A stretch of DNA of 13,292 nt from Fidelibacterota bacterium (GTDB lineage Bacteria; Fidelibacterota; Marinisomatia; SCGC-AAA003-L08; TS1B11), in assembly GCA_022564085.1 (NCBI GenBank), contig JADFMC010000015.1, positions 1-13,292 of the forward strand, read 5' to 3'. Below, piece after piece: positions 1 through 7,038 of this stretch (position 1 is its first letter; each line of letters opens with the position of its first letter). The translations under genes and the position numbers were made by a program. The notes below the pieces were generated by a model. The model searched no databases and was not told the origin of the DNA. It worked only from the letters and a program-made list of their open reading frames with translations.

Positions 1-1
1 T

Positions 2-481
2 GTCTTGGGCGTACTGACTATCGGTTTACTTAGCGCGGAAGTGCTGCGTACCAGCACTGCCTGGGGCCGGCGATATTACCGGCTCATCTTTGGCGCCATG
101 ACCCGCTCCAATGAAGCGGAGCGTTTCACCGGGGCCAGTTTCGTCTTCCTGGGAGCGCTGTCGGCAGTAGTACTGTTCCCGGCCACGGTGGCCATCCTGG
201 CAATGTTGTTCATGAGCCTGGGCGACTCAGCAGCTGCATTGGTGGGAATGCGGTACGGCCGCCTGCGGCTGGGCCATAAAACTTTGGAAGGTACGGCTGC
301 CTGCTTCGTGGTATGCCTGGGGCTGGCGCTGGCCGGAGGCCTTCCCGGCTCGGTGGCGCTGACCGGCGCCGCAACCGCCGCCCTAACGGAATTAGTCCCC
401 TGGGGCATTATCAACGACAACGTCGCCATTCCACTGTTCGCCGGCGGAGTAATGACCTTAATGATGGCCGCGCCGCTGTGA
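2..481 (+). CDS. SEC59/Dgk1-type CTP-dependent lipid (dolichol/polyprenol/diacylglycerol) kinase, 5'-truncated
   Basis: This is the C-terminal ~159 residues of an integral membrane lipid kinase of the COG0170 (SEC59/DGK1/VTE5) family. Such enzymes use CTP to phosphorylate a polyprenol, diacylglycerol or phytol in the membrane. The reading frame is open to the left edge; the TTG at base 5 is probably internal, because the family has further membrane helices before this point. Visible motifs are 'RSNEAERFTGAS', the nucleotide-site signature 'SLGDSAAALVGMRYGR' followed by 'KTLEGT', and a terminal 'NDNVAIPL' that matches the conserved DN-x-x-IPL motif. Hydrophobic segments alternate with these motifs. 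The stop codon (TGA 479-481) overlaps the GTG start of the next gene by four bases, so translation is probably coupled. Family assignment is firm; the lipid substrate cannot be told from sequence. Confidence 0.85.
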   Translation, partial: VLGVLTIGLLSAEVLRTSTAWGRRYYRLIFGAMTRSNEAERFTGASFVFLGALSAVVLFPATVAILAMLFMSLGDSAAALVGMRYGRLRLGHKTLEGTAACFVVCLGLALAGGLPGSVALTGAATAALTELVPWGIINDNVAIPLFAGGVMTLMMAAPL

Positions 482-2406
482 GCTTCCTGTTTCCCCAGGT
501 ACTATGGGCGCTACCCACCTTGGCCTTGCCGCTGCTGATCCACCTCCTCAGCCGCTTGAACACCAAAGTGCTCGATTTCAGCTCACTACAGTTTCTGCGC
601 CGCATGCGCCATCATTCCATCCGCCGGTTGCGCTGGCGCCATTGGCTGGTGATCCTCCTCAGGACCCTGATGTTGCTGCTGTTGGTGCTGCTGCTTGCCC
701 GGCCGGTGGTTAAAGGCTATTACCGTGGCTGGCTGGGCAACAATACCGCCACGTTCACGGTGGTGCTGCTGGACGATTCGTTCAGCATGAGCGGGGGGAC
801 CCGGCAATCAACCCAGGCCGGGTGGCGCGGCGACCAGCAACTGGTGAAGGAGCGCCTTAGCGCCCTGTTCAGTCATTTACGGACGGAAGACAACCAAGGG
901 CAGGTAACCATACTGCGGTTGTCCGATGCCCGTACCATCTACTCCGGACCGGTGGCGGAATTGCCGCGAGTAGGGGAAATCGCCAACCTGGGCCGGCCAG
1001 GGTACTATCAGGATAACCTGGCTGCGGCTATCGACACCTTAAGCTCGGACACTTTCCGCGCAGCTGCCCGGCTGTTTGCCAACCGCGAGATGATAATTAT
1101 CAGCGATTTCCAGACTCACCAGCAACGGGCCCTCCGATTGTTGGGGCAGGACACCACAGTCTGGCGCGATTGGCACTTCTTTCTGCTGCCCTCACCGCCC
1201 CAGGCGGATAATGTGGCCATCACCGGGGCCAATGTGAAGACTACCATCCCGCTGGTAGGCGAGTTGATGGAGGTCACCGTCACCCTGCGCAATACCGGCC
1301 GACGGGCCAAAACCAAGCACCCGGTGCAGGTGGTACTCAACGAGGTGCGCTCCGGCCAGCTGGTGGTGAACCTGAAACCGGGCGAACAGAAAACGGTGGA
1401 GTTCCAGGTAGCACCCGCCGAGGCGGGCCATCAACAGGGCTACGCCGAGATAGAACGGGATGATCGGCCCGGAGACAACCGCTTTTATTTCCAGGCCTAT
1501 ATTCCAGCACAAGTCAGGGTGCTGCTGATACAGCCCGCCGGTCATTCCGACACCTTCACCGGGACGGCTCTGCAGGCACTGTCTCAGGCCAATCCCCGTA
1601 TCCGCCTGCGCATAATAGCCCCTTCCGATTTGGGATGGCAGCCGCAGGACTATGATTATGTGATCGCTAACGGCTTAACGGATATGCCTCGCCTTCTGCC
1701 GAGGAAACTGAACGAGTTCCTGGCGCCAGGGGGGACAGTGATCGTGATCCCGGGCCGGGATCAAGCCGGCAGCGAGGCGCTGAGGGCGCTGGCAGTCCAA
1801 TTGGACCTGCCGCCCATGGACCCGGAGACGCAGAACTATAGTGCACCCCTGCGGCTGGACCGCAAGGCTTTAGGTCGTTCAATACTGGAGCGGGTTTTCG
1901 TCCGCGAGGCGGAGCTCAAAGACCTGCCATCAGTCTCCCGGCTTTACCCGCTTCATCCCCGGGGGTCGGACGAGGTGGTGCTGCGATTGAGCGACGGCCG
2001 GCCTGTGCTCACCCTCACATCCAGCGACGAAGGCAGCCTCTTTCTTTTCGCCCTGCCGTTCGACTTACAGTGGACCGATATGCCCGTCAGGGGTAGCTTT
2101 ATCCCCCTCTGGCACCACCTGATCTATTGGCGCCCCGGCAACAGTTACCTGGCCGATCTGCGGGTGGGTGACCTACCCCGTTTGGCTGTCTCCCCCCGCC
2201 AGGCCACCTCGCCCATAACCATGATCGGGCCCCGGAATGTCACCAGCCTGGTTATTCCTGATATCCGCACTCGCAGTGTGGTCCTGCGGGGCCTGGCTCA
2301 ACCGGGGATCTACACCCTGTTCATGGCGGGACAAAATGACGATATCCCCGAGGCCAACAAGGAAATGGCCTTCAATTCCGGGTCAATACTCCCGGCGCCG
2401 AGCTGA
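478..2406 (+). CDS. BatA/VWA-domain membrane protein, C terminus lost to a frameshift
   Basis: Start chosen at GTG 478, which overlaps the previous stop; the open frame back to 313 lies inside the kinase gene. The N terminus 'SFLFPQVLWALPTLALPLLIHLL' region and the Arg-rich stretch after it match the BatA (aerotolerance regulator N-terminal) domain. A second membrane helix spans about residues 56-78. A von Willebrand A-like domain follows, with a MIDAS-type D-x-S-x-S at D99/S101/S103 and a strand ending 'IIISDFQ' near D210. Residues ~255-345 look like a CARDB/Ig-like domain ('VTVTLRNTGR', 'LKPGEQKTVEF'). After that comes a GATase1-like segment ('VRVLLIQPAG', 'LAPGGTVIVIPG'). Family members normally end with one more membrane helix. 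Here the frame runs out at 2406 with an atypical tail, while that helix is encoded in the -1 frame at 2382-2618. Restored, the protein would be about 713 residues. In this family the role is envelope-associated but poorly defined. Confidence 0.85.
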   Translation: MSFLFPQVLWALPTLALPLLIHLLSRLNTKVLDFSSLQFLRRMRHHSIRRLRWRHWLVILLRTLMLLLLVLLLARPVVKGYYRGWLGNNTATFTVVLLDDSFSMSGGTRQSTQAGWRGDQQLVKERLSALFSHLRTEDNQGQVTILRLSDARTIYSGPVAELPRVGEIANLGRPGYYQDNLAAAIDTLSSDTFRAAARLFANREMIIISDFQTHQQRALRLLGQDTTVWRDWHFFLLPSPPQADNVAITGANVKTTIPLVGELMEVTVTLRNTGRRAKTKHPVQVVLNEVRSGQLVVNLKPGEQKTVEFQVAPAEAGHQQGYAEIERDDRPGDNRFYFQAYIPAQVRVLLIQPAGHSDTFTGTALQALSQANPRIRLRIIAPSDLGWQPQDYDYVIANGLTDMPRLLPRKLNEFLAPGGTVIVIPGRDQAGSEALRALAVQLDLPPMDPETQNYSAPLRLDRKALGRSILERVFVREAELKDLPSVSRLYPLHPRGSDEVVLRLSDGRPVLTLTSSDEGSLFLFALPFDLQWTDMPVRGSFIPLWHHLIYWRPGNSYLADLRVGDLPRLAVSPRQATSPITMIGPRNVTSLVIPDIRTRSVVLRGLAQPGIYTLFMAGQNDDIPEANKEMAFNSGSILPAPS

Positions 2407-2618
2407 ACTCCAAGACTCTGGAGCAGGCGGACCTGGAGGGGTTGTTTGTTCCCGGCCGAGCATTCGTGTTGACCGATGATACAGAAATTGGGCCCTGGAT
2501 CCAGCAGGCCCGTTTCGGGCGGGAACTTTGGCGGCCGCTACTTTATTTACTGATAGTGGTGGCAGTACTCGAGCTGATTTACGGTAATGCGTATAAATCC
2601 CTCCGACAGCGCTCATAA
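2382..2618 (+). pseudogene. Detached C-terminal part of the BatA/VWA protein (-1 frame)
   Basis: Read from GTC 2382, this frame gives about 78 residues beginning 'VNTPGAELNSKTLEQADLEG'. It continues with 'PGRAFVL' and 'RFGRELWRPLLYLLIVVAVL', then a basic end 'NAYKSLRQRS' before TAA 2616-2618. This is the standard ending of long BatA-type proteins: an 'RELWRPLL' motif leading into a final membrane helix. It has no start codon of its own near the join and fits directly onto the upstream frame. The simplest explanation is one base missing from the GGG run at 2380-2382 (GGGG would give '...AFNSGVNTPGAEL...'). It may be a sequencing or assembly error, or a real mutation. The hflX start codon at 2587 lies inside this tail, which fits an intact ancestral operon. 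Confidence 0.75.
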
Positions 2619-3879
2619 GGAGACCGCTATCCTGGTGGGGGTGCGTTGGGAAAACACTCCGGCGCAGCTAACGGATGAATATCTGGACGAACTGAGCCTG
2701 TTGGCCCAGACCGCTGGGGCCGAGGTGCTGGGGAGAGTGGTGCAGGCCCGGAAACGGCCCGATGCCGCCACCTTTCTGGGGAAGGGCAAGGCCCAGTCCC
2801 TGATGCGGCAGGCCGCCGCCCTGGACTGCGACCTGATTATCGTCGATGAGGAACTCTCCCCCACGCAGCAGAGGAACCTACAGAATCTGGCTGGAGAAAA
2901 GATCAAGGTCATCGACCGCAGTGGTCTGATCCTGGATATTTTCGTCCGCCATGCCCGCACTCGGGAAGCCAAAACCCAGGTGGAATTGGCCCAGTTGCAG
3001 TACATGTTGCCCCGCCTCAGCGGTCAATGGACCCATTTGGAACGGCAAAAGGGCGGCATTGGTACCCGTGGCGGCCCCGGTGAAACACAGATCGAAGTAG
3101 ACCGGCGGCTGGTGCGCCAGCGCATCATTAAACTCAAGTCGGAATTAAAACATTTAGCAGCTGATCACAACACCCGCTCCAAACGGCGGAAACATTCATA
3201 CCAGGTGGCGCTGGTAGGCTATACCAACGCCGGTAAATCTACCCTGATGAACTCCTTGACCAACGCCGGGGTGCTGGTGGAGGACCAGCTGTTTGCCACA
3301 TTGGATACGACCACCCGCAGGTTGGATTTGGGCGATCACCAACCGATTCTACTCAGCGATACCGTGGGGTTCATCCGTAAACTGCCTCACCATTTGATAG
3401 CCTCGTTCCGCACCACTCTGGCCGAAGTGGCTGAGGCCGACCTGATCATAAAACTGCTGGACGCCTCCAGTCCCCAGGTGGAGGACCATTTGCGCACCAT
3501 CGATGAAGTGTTGACGGAATTGGGTGTACTCGACAATACCAGTCTGGTTGTGCTCAATAAAGTTGATGCCATCACCGACCGCCATATCTTGGCGAGCTTA
3601 AAACGTAAGTTCCCCCAGGCGTTGATGATATCCGCCCGGCAACGCCTGCGTTTGGAGACCCTGGAAGAAGCCATCCTGCTAGCCCACAGCAGCCACTTCC
3701 AGGCCGTGGTATTAAAGGTCCCTGTCAGTGCGGCCAAGCTGATACACGAGGTTTACCGGGATCTGGAAGTAAACAACCGGCGGGACGAAGATGGGATAGT
3801 TACGCTGGAAGTCCGGGGGCCGGAGTCCGCTTTGAGGGCCGTCCAACACCGCATCAGGATGCTGGCCCCTCCTGAGTAG
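2587..3879 (+). CDS. hflX: GTPase HflX
   Basis: HflX is a translational GTPase-like protein that binds the 50S subunit and splits or rescues stalled ribosomes, especially under heat stress. The 430-residue length matches the family (E. coli ~426). The N-terminal HflX domain carries 'RKRPDAATFLGKGK', followed by the linker signature 'ERQKGGIGTRGGPGETQIEVD'. In the G domain, the P-loop is G211-YTNAGKS-T219, G3 is D258-TVG and G4 is N324-KVD. ATG 2587 is used here; no good Shine-Dalgarno precedes it and it lies within the preceding gene, so coupling is likely. Alternatives are GTG 2635, preceded by AAGGAG at 2617-2622 but 12 bases away; that start would cut into the conserved 'AILVGV' strand. 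Convergent with the downstream symporter gene. Confidence 0.95.
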   Translation: MRINPSDSAHKETAILVGVRWENTPAQLTDEYLDELSLLAQTAGAEVLGRVVQARKRPDAATFLGKGKAQSLMRQAAALDCDLIIVDEELSPTQQRNLQNLAGEKIKVIDRSGLILDIFVRHARTREAKTQVELAQLQYMLPRLSGQWTHLERQKGGIGTRGGPGETQIEVDRRLVRQRIIKLKSELKHLAADHNTRSKRRKHSYQVALVGYTNAGKSTLMNSLTNAGVLVEDQLFATLDTTTRRLDLGDHQPILLSDTVGFIRKLPHHLIASFRTTLAEVAEADLIIKLLDASSPQVEDHLRTIDEVLTELGVLDNTSLVVLNKVDAITDRHILASLKRKFPQALMISARQRLRLETLEEAILLAHSSHFQAVVLKVPVSAAKLIHEVYRDLEVNNRRDEDGIVTLEVRGPESALRAVQHRIRMLAPPE

Positions 3880-3929
3880 ACACCGGCTTTCCAGCGGTAA
3901 TCGACAAAATGAAGCCCGTGAACCGGCAG

Positions 3930-3952
3930 CTTCACAGATCCATTCTGTGAAG
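3930..3952. repeat. Perfect 9-bp inverted repeat (hairpin) after hflX
   Basis: CTTCACAGA and TCTGTGAAG form a perfect 9-bp stem around the 5-base loop TCCAT, starting 51 bases after the hflX stop. No T-run follows on either strand, so it is not a classical intrinsic terminator. It could be an mRNA 3'-end stabiliser or a weak terminator for the hflX transcript. Confidence 0.5.
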
Positions 3953-3973
3953 ATAACTGGGCGCCTCTCAACC

Positions 3974-4013
3974 AAAACAGGCTTCCTTAATCCCGATTAG
4001 CGGGAAAGGCCTG
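3974..4013 (-). terminator. Possible intrinsic terminator for the symporter gene
   Basis: On the minus strand CAGGC pairs with GCCTG as the outer stem (4013-4009 with 3982-3978), with a further inner pairing CCCG/CGGG or TTCC/GGAA. It is followed by TTTTGG (3977-3972). The stem is interrupted by an internal loop and lies about 160 bases past the symporter stop, so this is only a moderate call. Confidence 0.4.
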
Positions 4014-4153
4014 CACTGCGTTAACCGAATATGGAGCCCTAGATGTTGAGATTGAAGGATCTGGTACTTGGTCCGGAACACGGGCAAATATTATCAAAAA
4101 TCTAAGGCAAATTACTTCCTTGCCGAGGAGGGGTCAAGCTATACCATGGGACG

Positions 4154-4171
4154 CGGCCGCTTTCCCGGCCG
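4154..4171. repeat. GC-rich hairpin directly after the symporter stop codon
   Basis: CGGCCG (4154-4159) and CGGCCG (4166-4171) are self-complementary arms around CTTTCC, immediately adjoining the stop codon of the minus-strand symporter gene. There is no T-run on the minus strand after it. It may stabilise the mRNA 3' end or assist Rho-type termination. Confidence 0.35.
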
Positions 4172-5410
4172 TCAACTATCACTCCCCATCCGCGGGTAGT
4201 TTAACTGCTCTCCTTCAGAGTGGGCAATCACCACTGCCCCGATGGAGTCGCTGGTCACGTTCACTACCGTGCGAAACATGTCCAGGGGGCGATCCACCGC
4301 CAACATGACCCCCACCAACGCGTAGGCGGCCGGCGTGGTGATTCCCACCGCCTCCAGAACAATAAAGATCATTACCAGCCCCGCCGACGGCACCCCGGCC
4401 GCACCAATGGACGCCAGCAAGGCGGTGATCACCACCACCAGTTGTTGGCCGAAGGTCAAGTCAATCCCCAGCGCCTGGGCGATGAAAATCACTCCGGCGC
4501 ATTCGTATAGGGCGGTGCCGTCCATGTTCACTGTGGACCCCATGGGCAGCACGAAACTGGAGATCTTGTTGGAAACTCCGGCCTTCTTTTCAACCGCATC
4601 CAGGGTCAGCGGCAATGTGGCCGAGGAGGAACTGGTGGAGAAGGCCATGGCCATAACCGCCGCCATCGCCCGATAGTGATCCAGCGGATTGCGACGGGTT
4701 AACAGAAAGAACAAGACCGGTAGGATCACGAGGAAATGGATAGTAAGGCCGGCGGCAATGGTGATCATGTACAGCCCCACCGCCTGGAATAACTCGCCGC
4801 CCATGCTGACCACCGCCCGGCTGATGAGGCCGAATACACCGATGGGGGCCAGGCTGATCACCGCGTGGGTGACCTGCATCATGGCTTCGAAAGCCGACTG
4901 GAAAAATGACAGCACCGGTTTCGCCTTGGCAGTGGGCAAACGGGTTATGGCGAAGCCGAAAAAGATGGCGAAGAAGATGACCCCCAGGATATCTCCGGAC
5001 GCAGCGGCCCGCACCGGGTTGATAGGGATGATGCGCATGAGGATATCAACAACTGAACCGGGCTGTTCCAGATCGTCGGGGTTGATCATCTGTTCCTGGG
5101 CTACCACCAACCCGACTCCCGGTTGAATGATATTGACCAGGGCCAGCCCGACCATAATAGCCAGTGCGCTGGTAACTATATAGTATAGAAAGGTTTTGCC
5201 GCCCAGGCGGCCCAGGTTGCGGGAATCGCCGATACCCGCCACGCCGGCGGTGATGGAGGTGAAGATCAACGGCACAATGACCATTTTCAATAGGCGCATG
5301 AAAATATCCCCCAGCGGTGCTACCTTCATGGCCGCTGCAGGGGAAACAAATGCCAGCAAGGCGCCCAGGGCCATACCGATGAATATTTTCCAATGGAGCT
5401 TGAGCTTCAT
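4172..5410 (-). CDS. Dicarboxylate/amino acid:cation symporter (GltP/GltT-like, DAACS family)
   Basis: A 412-residue inner-membrane transporter of the SLC1/GltPh fold, coupling uptake of glutamate, aspartate or C4-dicarboxylates to sodium or protons. The length is normal for the family. The HP1 serine-rich loop is STSSSS at 258-263 ('FSTSSSSATLP'). The TM7 cation motif is N295-MDG-T299, HP2 carries 'GAAGVPSAGLVMI', and TM8 reads 'DRPLDMFRTVVNVTSD'. By alignment to GltPh, D377, R380, N384 and D388 correspond to D394, R397, N401 and D405. The arginine that binds the side-chain carboxylate is present, which favours an acidic substrate over neutral amino acids. The Gly before the last Asp in GltPh is Ser here. 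ATG 5410 has AAGGGAG four bases upstream. A weak promoter-like pair (TTGCAC, 18 bases, TAGATT on the minus strand, ~5512-5483) lies upstream. The neighbouring aminotransferase is divergent. Confidence 0.93.
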   Translation of the reverse strand: MKLKLHWKIFIGMALGALLAFVSPAAAMKVAPLGDIFMRLLKMVIVPLIFTSITAGVAGIGDSRNLGRLGGKTFLYYIVTSALAIMVGLALVNIIQPGVGLVVAQEQMINPDDLEQPGSVVDILMRIIPINPVRAAASGDILGVIFFAIFFGFAITRLPTAKAKPVLSFFQSAFEAMMQVTHAVISLAPIGVFGLISRAVVSMGGELFQAVGLYMITIAAGLTIHFLVILPVLFFLLTRRNPLDHYRAMAAVMAMAFSTSSSSATLPLTLDAVEKKAGVSNKISSFVLPMGSTVNMDGTALYECAGVIFIAQALGIDLTFGQQLVVVITALLASIGAAGVPSAGLVMIFIVLEAVGITTPAAYALVGVMLAVDRPLDMFRTVVNVTSDSIGAVVIAHSEGEQLNYPRMGSDS

Positions 5411-5593
5411 AATGCTCCCTTATTGCCCGTTACGATCGAGTGCCTGGTTCGCCAACAGTTTGGTTCGGCGCCGGTTTGACCGTTGAATCTAGCAGGAAAC
5501 CCGCTGGAGGTGCAACGATGATAACCGCTTGGCCAGAGCTCCTTGCGCCGAAGACTGTGGAGCCGATATTTAGTTCCGGTCATTAAACGACCT

Positions 5594-5621
5594 TAAATTA
5601 TGAGATAATAATCATAATTTA
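5594..5621. promoter_or_regulatory. Perfect 10-bp inverted repeat, candidate operator
   Basis: TAAATTATGA (5594-5603) and TCATAATTTA (5612-5621) are perfect reverse complements around the 8-base spacer GATAATAA. The AT-rich dyad, with half-site centres 18 bases apart, lies ~100 bases before the aminotransferase start and ~185 bases before the divergent symporter. It resembles a dimeric repressor site and also overlaps -10-like sequences (GATAAT, CATAAT). The regulator is unknown. Confidence 0.45.
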
Positions 5622-5644
5622 GCGGCAGATTTCCATCTCGCTGA

Positions 5645-5678
5645 GCGCCGGCAAATAGGCAGGCCGAACCTGCGGCGC
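5645..5678. repeat. GC-rich leader hairpin before the aminotransferase gene
   Basis: GCGCCG (5645-5650) pairs with CGGCGC (5673-5678), and inside it CAGG (5660-5663) pairs with CCTG (5669-5672) around CCGAA. If transcription starts in the AT-rich block near 5620, this would be a structured 5' leader; if it starts near 5710, it is DNA upstream of the promoter. No known riboswitch is recognised. Confidence 0.35.
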
Positions 5679-5720
5679 ACTATTTATAAAGACCTATATA
5701 TTATATTAGGGACTTACCAC

Positions 5721-6884
5721 ATGAAATTCGCAGCGAGTATGGCCCGCTTGGGCACCGAGACCGCCTTTGAGGTACTTTCAAAGGCACATGCCCTGGAAGC
5801 CCGGGGCCGCAATGTGATTCACCTGGAGATCGGCGAGCCTGATTTCGACACCCCCGCCAACATCCGGGCCGCTGCCAAGCGCGCTCTCGACCAGGGGCAC
5901 ACTCATTACGGCCCTGCGGCGGGGCTGCCGGTGCTGCGGGAGGCCATCGCCGCCCATGTGTCCCGCTCCCGAGGCGTCGCAGTGGGGCCTGATAATGTGG
6001 TGGTCACCCCGGGTGGCAAGCCGATCATATTCTTTTCCCTGCTGGCCTGTGTGGACCCCGGCGATGAGGTGATTTATCCCAACCCCGGCTTTCCGATCTA
6101 CGAATCGGTGATCAACTGGCTGGGGGCCAAAGCGGTGCCGCTGCCAATTCGCGAGGAGAATAATTTCGGGGTCGACGTGGACGAGCTGGCGGCGCTGATC
6201 ACTCCCAAAACCACTTTCCTGGTCCTGAACTCACCCGCCAATCCCACCGGCGGCCTGATCACCGGCGAGCAGATGGAAAACATCGCCTCCCTGGTTGCGG
6301 AGCACGACCTCACCGTGCTGGCCGATGAGATCTACTCGCGCATCATCTACGGCAGTGAGCATGTTTCGCTGCTGTCGTACCCGGGGATGCTTGAGCGCAC
6401 CATCATGCTGGACGGTTTCTCCAAGACCTGGGCCATGACCGGCTGGCGGGCCGGCTACGGGGTGATGCCGGAGAAAACCGCCTTCTGGGTGGCCCGGCTG
6501 ATGACCAACAGCAACTCCTGCACCAACAGTTTCGTGCAGCTGGCCTGTGTTGAGGCATTGCAGGGTCCCCAGGAGGAAGCCGACGCAATGGTAACCGAAT
6601 TCCAGCGCCGCCGGGACGTGATTGTCGAGGGGCTCAACCGCATTGAGGGCATTAGCTGTCAAAAACCGCTGGGGGCCTTTTATGTGTTTCCCAACGTTAC
6701 GGCCCTGCCCCGCTCCAGTAAGCAGCTGGAGGAGTACTTTCTGGAGGACTATGGCGTGGCCACCTTATCCGGGGCCTCCTTCGGCTCATTCGGTGAGGGC
6801 TACCTCCGTTTGTCATACGCCAATTCAATCGAAAATATCAAGGAAGCGGTGGAACGGATAGCGGAAGGGGTGCGCCAGCTATAA
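5721..6884 (+). CDS. Class I/II PLP-dependent aminotransferase (aspartate/alanine aminotransferase-like)
   Basis: A 387-residue cytosolic fold-type I enzyme that moves an amino group between an amino acid and a 2-oxo acid. The N-terminal part has 'IGEPDFDTP' and 'HYGPAAGLPVLREAIA'. The cofactor site is assembled from 'GGKP' (phosphate region), N174 in 'NSPANPTGG', D202 and Y205 in 'ADEIYS', and the Schiff-base lysine K235 in 'DGFSKTWAMTGWRAGY'. R363 in 'YLRLSYANS' would bind the substrate alpha-carboxylate. The length and motif order are complete. The 'PGGKPIIFF' and 'GEGYLRLSYANS' wording matches the AspC-related group of bacterial aminotransferases, but substrate cannot be fixed from sequence. 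Start ATG 5721 is preceded by AGGGA with 8-base spacing. The downstream sodium symporter follows after 154 bases, and an acidic amino-acid carrier is divergent, so a role in amino-acid turnover is a reasonable inference. Confidence 0.93.
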   Translation: MKFAASMARLGTETAFEVLSKAHALEARGRNVIHLEIGEPDFDTPANIRAAAKRALDQGHTHYGPAAGLPVLREAIAAHVSRSRGVAVGPDNVVVTPGGKPIIFFSLLACVDPGDEVIYPNPGFPIYESVINWLGAKAVPLPIREENNFGVDVDELAALITPKTTFLVLNSPANPTGGLITGEQMENIASLVAEHDLTVLADEIYSRIIYGSEHVSLLSYPGMLERTIMLDGFSKTWAMTGWRAGYGVMPEKTAFWVARLMTNSNSCTNSFVQLACVEALQGPQEEADAMVTEFQRRRDVIVEGLNRIEGISCQKPLGAFYVFPNVTALPRSSKQLEEYFLEDYGVATLSGASFGSFGEGYLRLSYANSIENIKEAVERIAEGVRQL

Positions 6885-7026
6885 GTTATATAACCCTCTG
6901 CCCAGTCGCCGGCGCCAGGTACCCATGTAAACTGGCAGTATCGGAAGCCTGCGAGCCGTAGGCCTGATTGGACACATATCGTTGGGCTAACTTGGACACC
7001 GTGTTCAGCCCATCCTGTAACTCGAC

Positions 7027-7032
7027 GGGAGG
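7027..7032 (+). promoter_or_regulatory. Strong Shine-Dalgarno of the SSS symporter
   Basis: GGGAGG, followed by AAATAG and then ATG 7039, gives a six-base spacing and fixes the start of the sodium:solute symporter. The 154-base gap before it (6885-7038) also contains TTGGACAC twice (6968-6975 and 6992-6999), but no clear promoter or terminator. Confidence 0.7.
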
Positions 7033-7038
7033 AAATAG

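Larger units (their letters stand above)
3880..4171. other. Convergent intergenic region between hflX and the acidic amino-acid symporter gene
   Basis: This 292-base gap separates two gene 3' ends. It holds three potential hairpins (3930-3952, 3978-4013, 4154-4171) and a marginal 20-codon ORF at 4041-4103 (ATG preceded by GGAG). I see no RNA gene, transposon end or protein fragment. The probable job of the region is transcription termination from both sides. Confidence 0.6.
5411..5720. promoter_or_regulatory. Divergent intergenic region between symporter and aminotransferase genes
   Basis: This 310-base gap must hold the promoters of both divergent genes. The symporter-proximal half is GC-rich and contains TGGTTCG twice (5445-5451, 5461-5467). 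The middle (5590-5622) is strongly AT-rich and carries a perfect inverted repeat. A GC-rich hairpin follows at 5645-5678, and then an AT-rich tract TATATATTATATTA (5694-5707) that could supply a -10 element. AGGGA at 5708-5712 is the likely ribosome binding site for the aminotransferase. No ORF with recognisable content is present. Confidence 0.55.

Noticed and set aside
313..477. Upstream extension of the VWA protein to base 313
   Set aside because: It lies wholly inside the lipid kinase coding region, and the BatA domain begins right at GTG 478, which overlaps the kinase stop.
2371..2390. Programmed -1 ribosomal frameshift site
   Set aside because: No X-XXY-YYZ slippery heptamer or clear downstream structure is visible; a lost base in the G run is simpler.
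5594..5621. Fur box
   Set aside because: The dyad shares ATAATCAT with the Fur consensus, but the flanking halves match poorly and no iron-related gene is adjacent.
6231..6662. 143-residue minus-strand ORF within the aminotransferase gene
   Set aside because: The opposite strand carries all PLP-enzyme motifs; the antisense translation has low-complexity His/Gly/Ala content without domain features.
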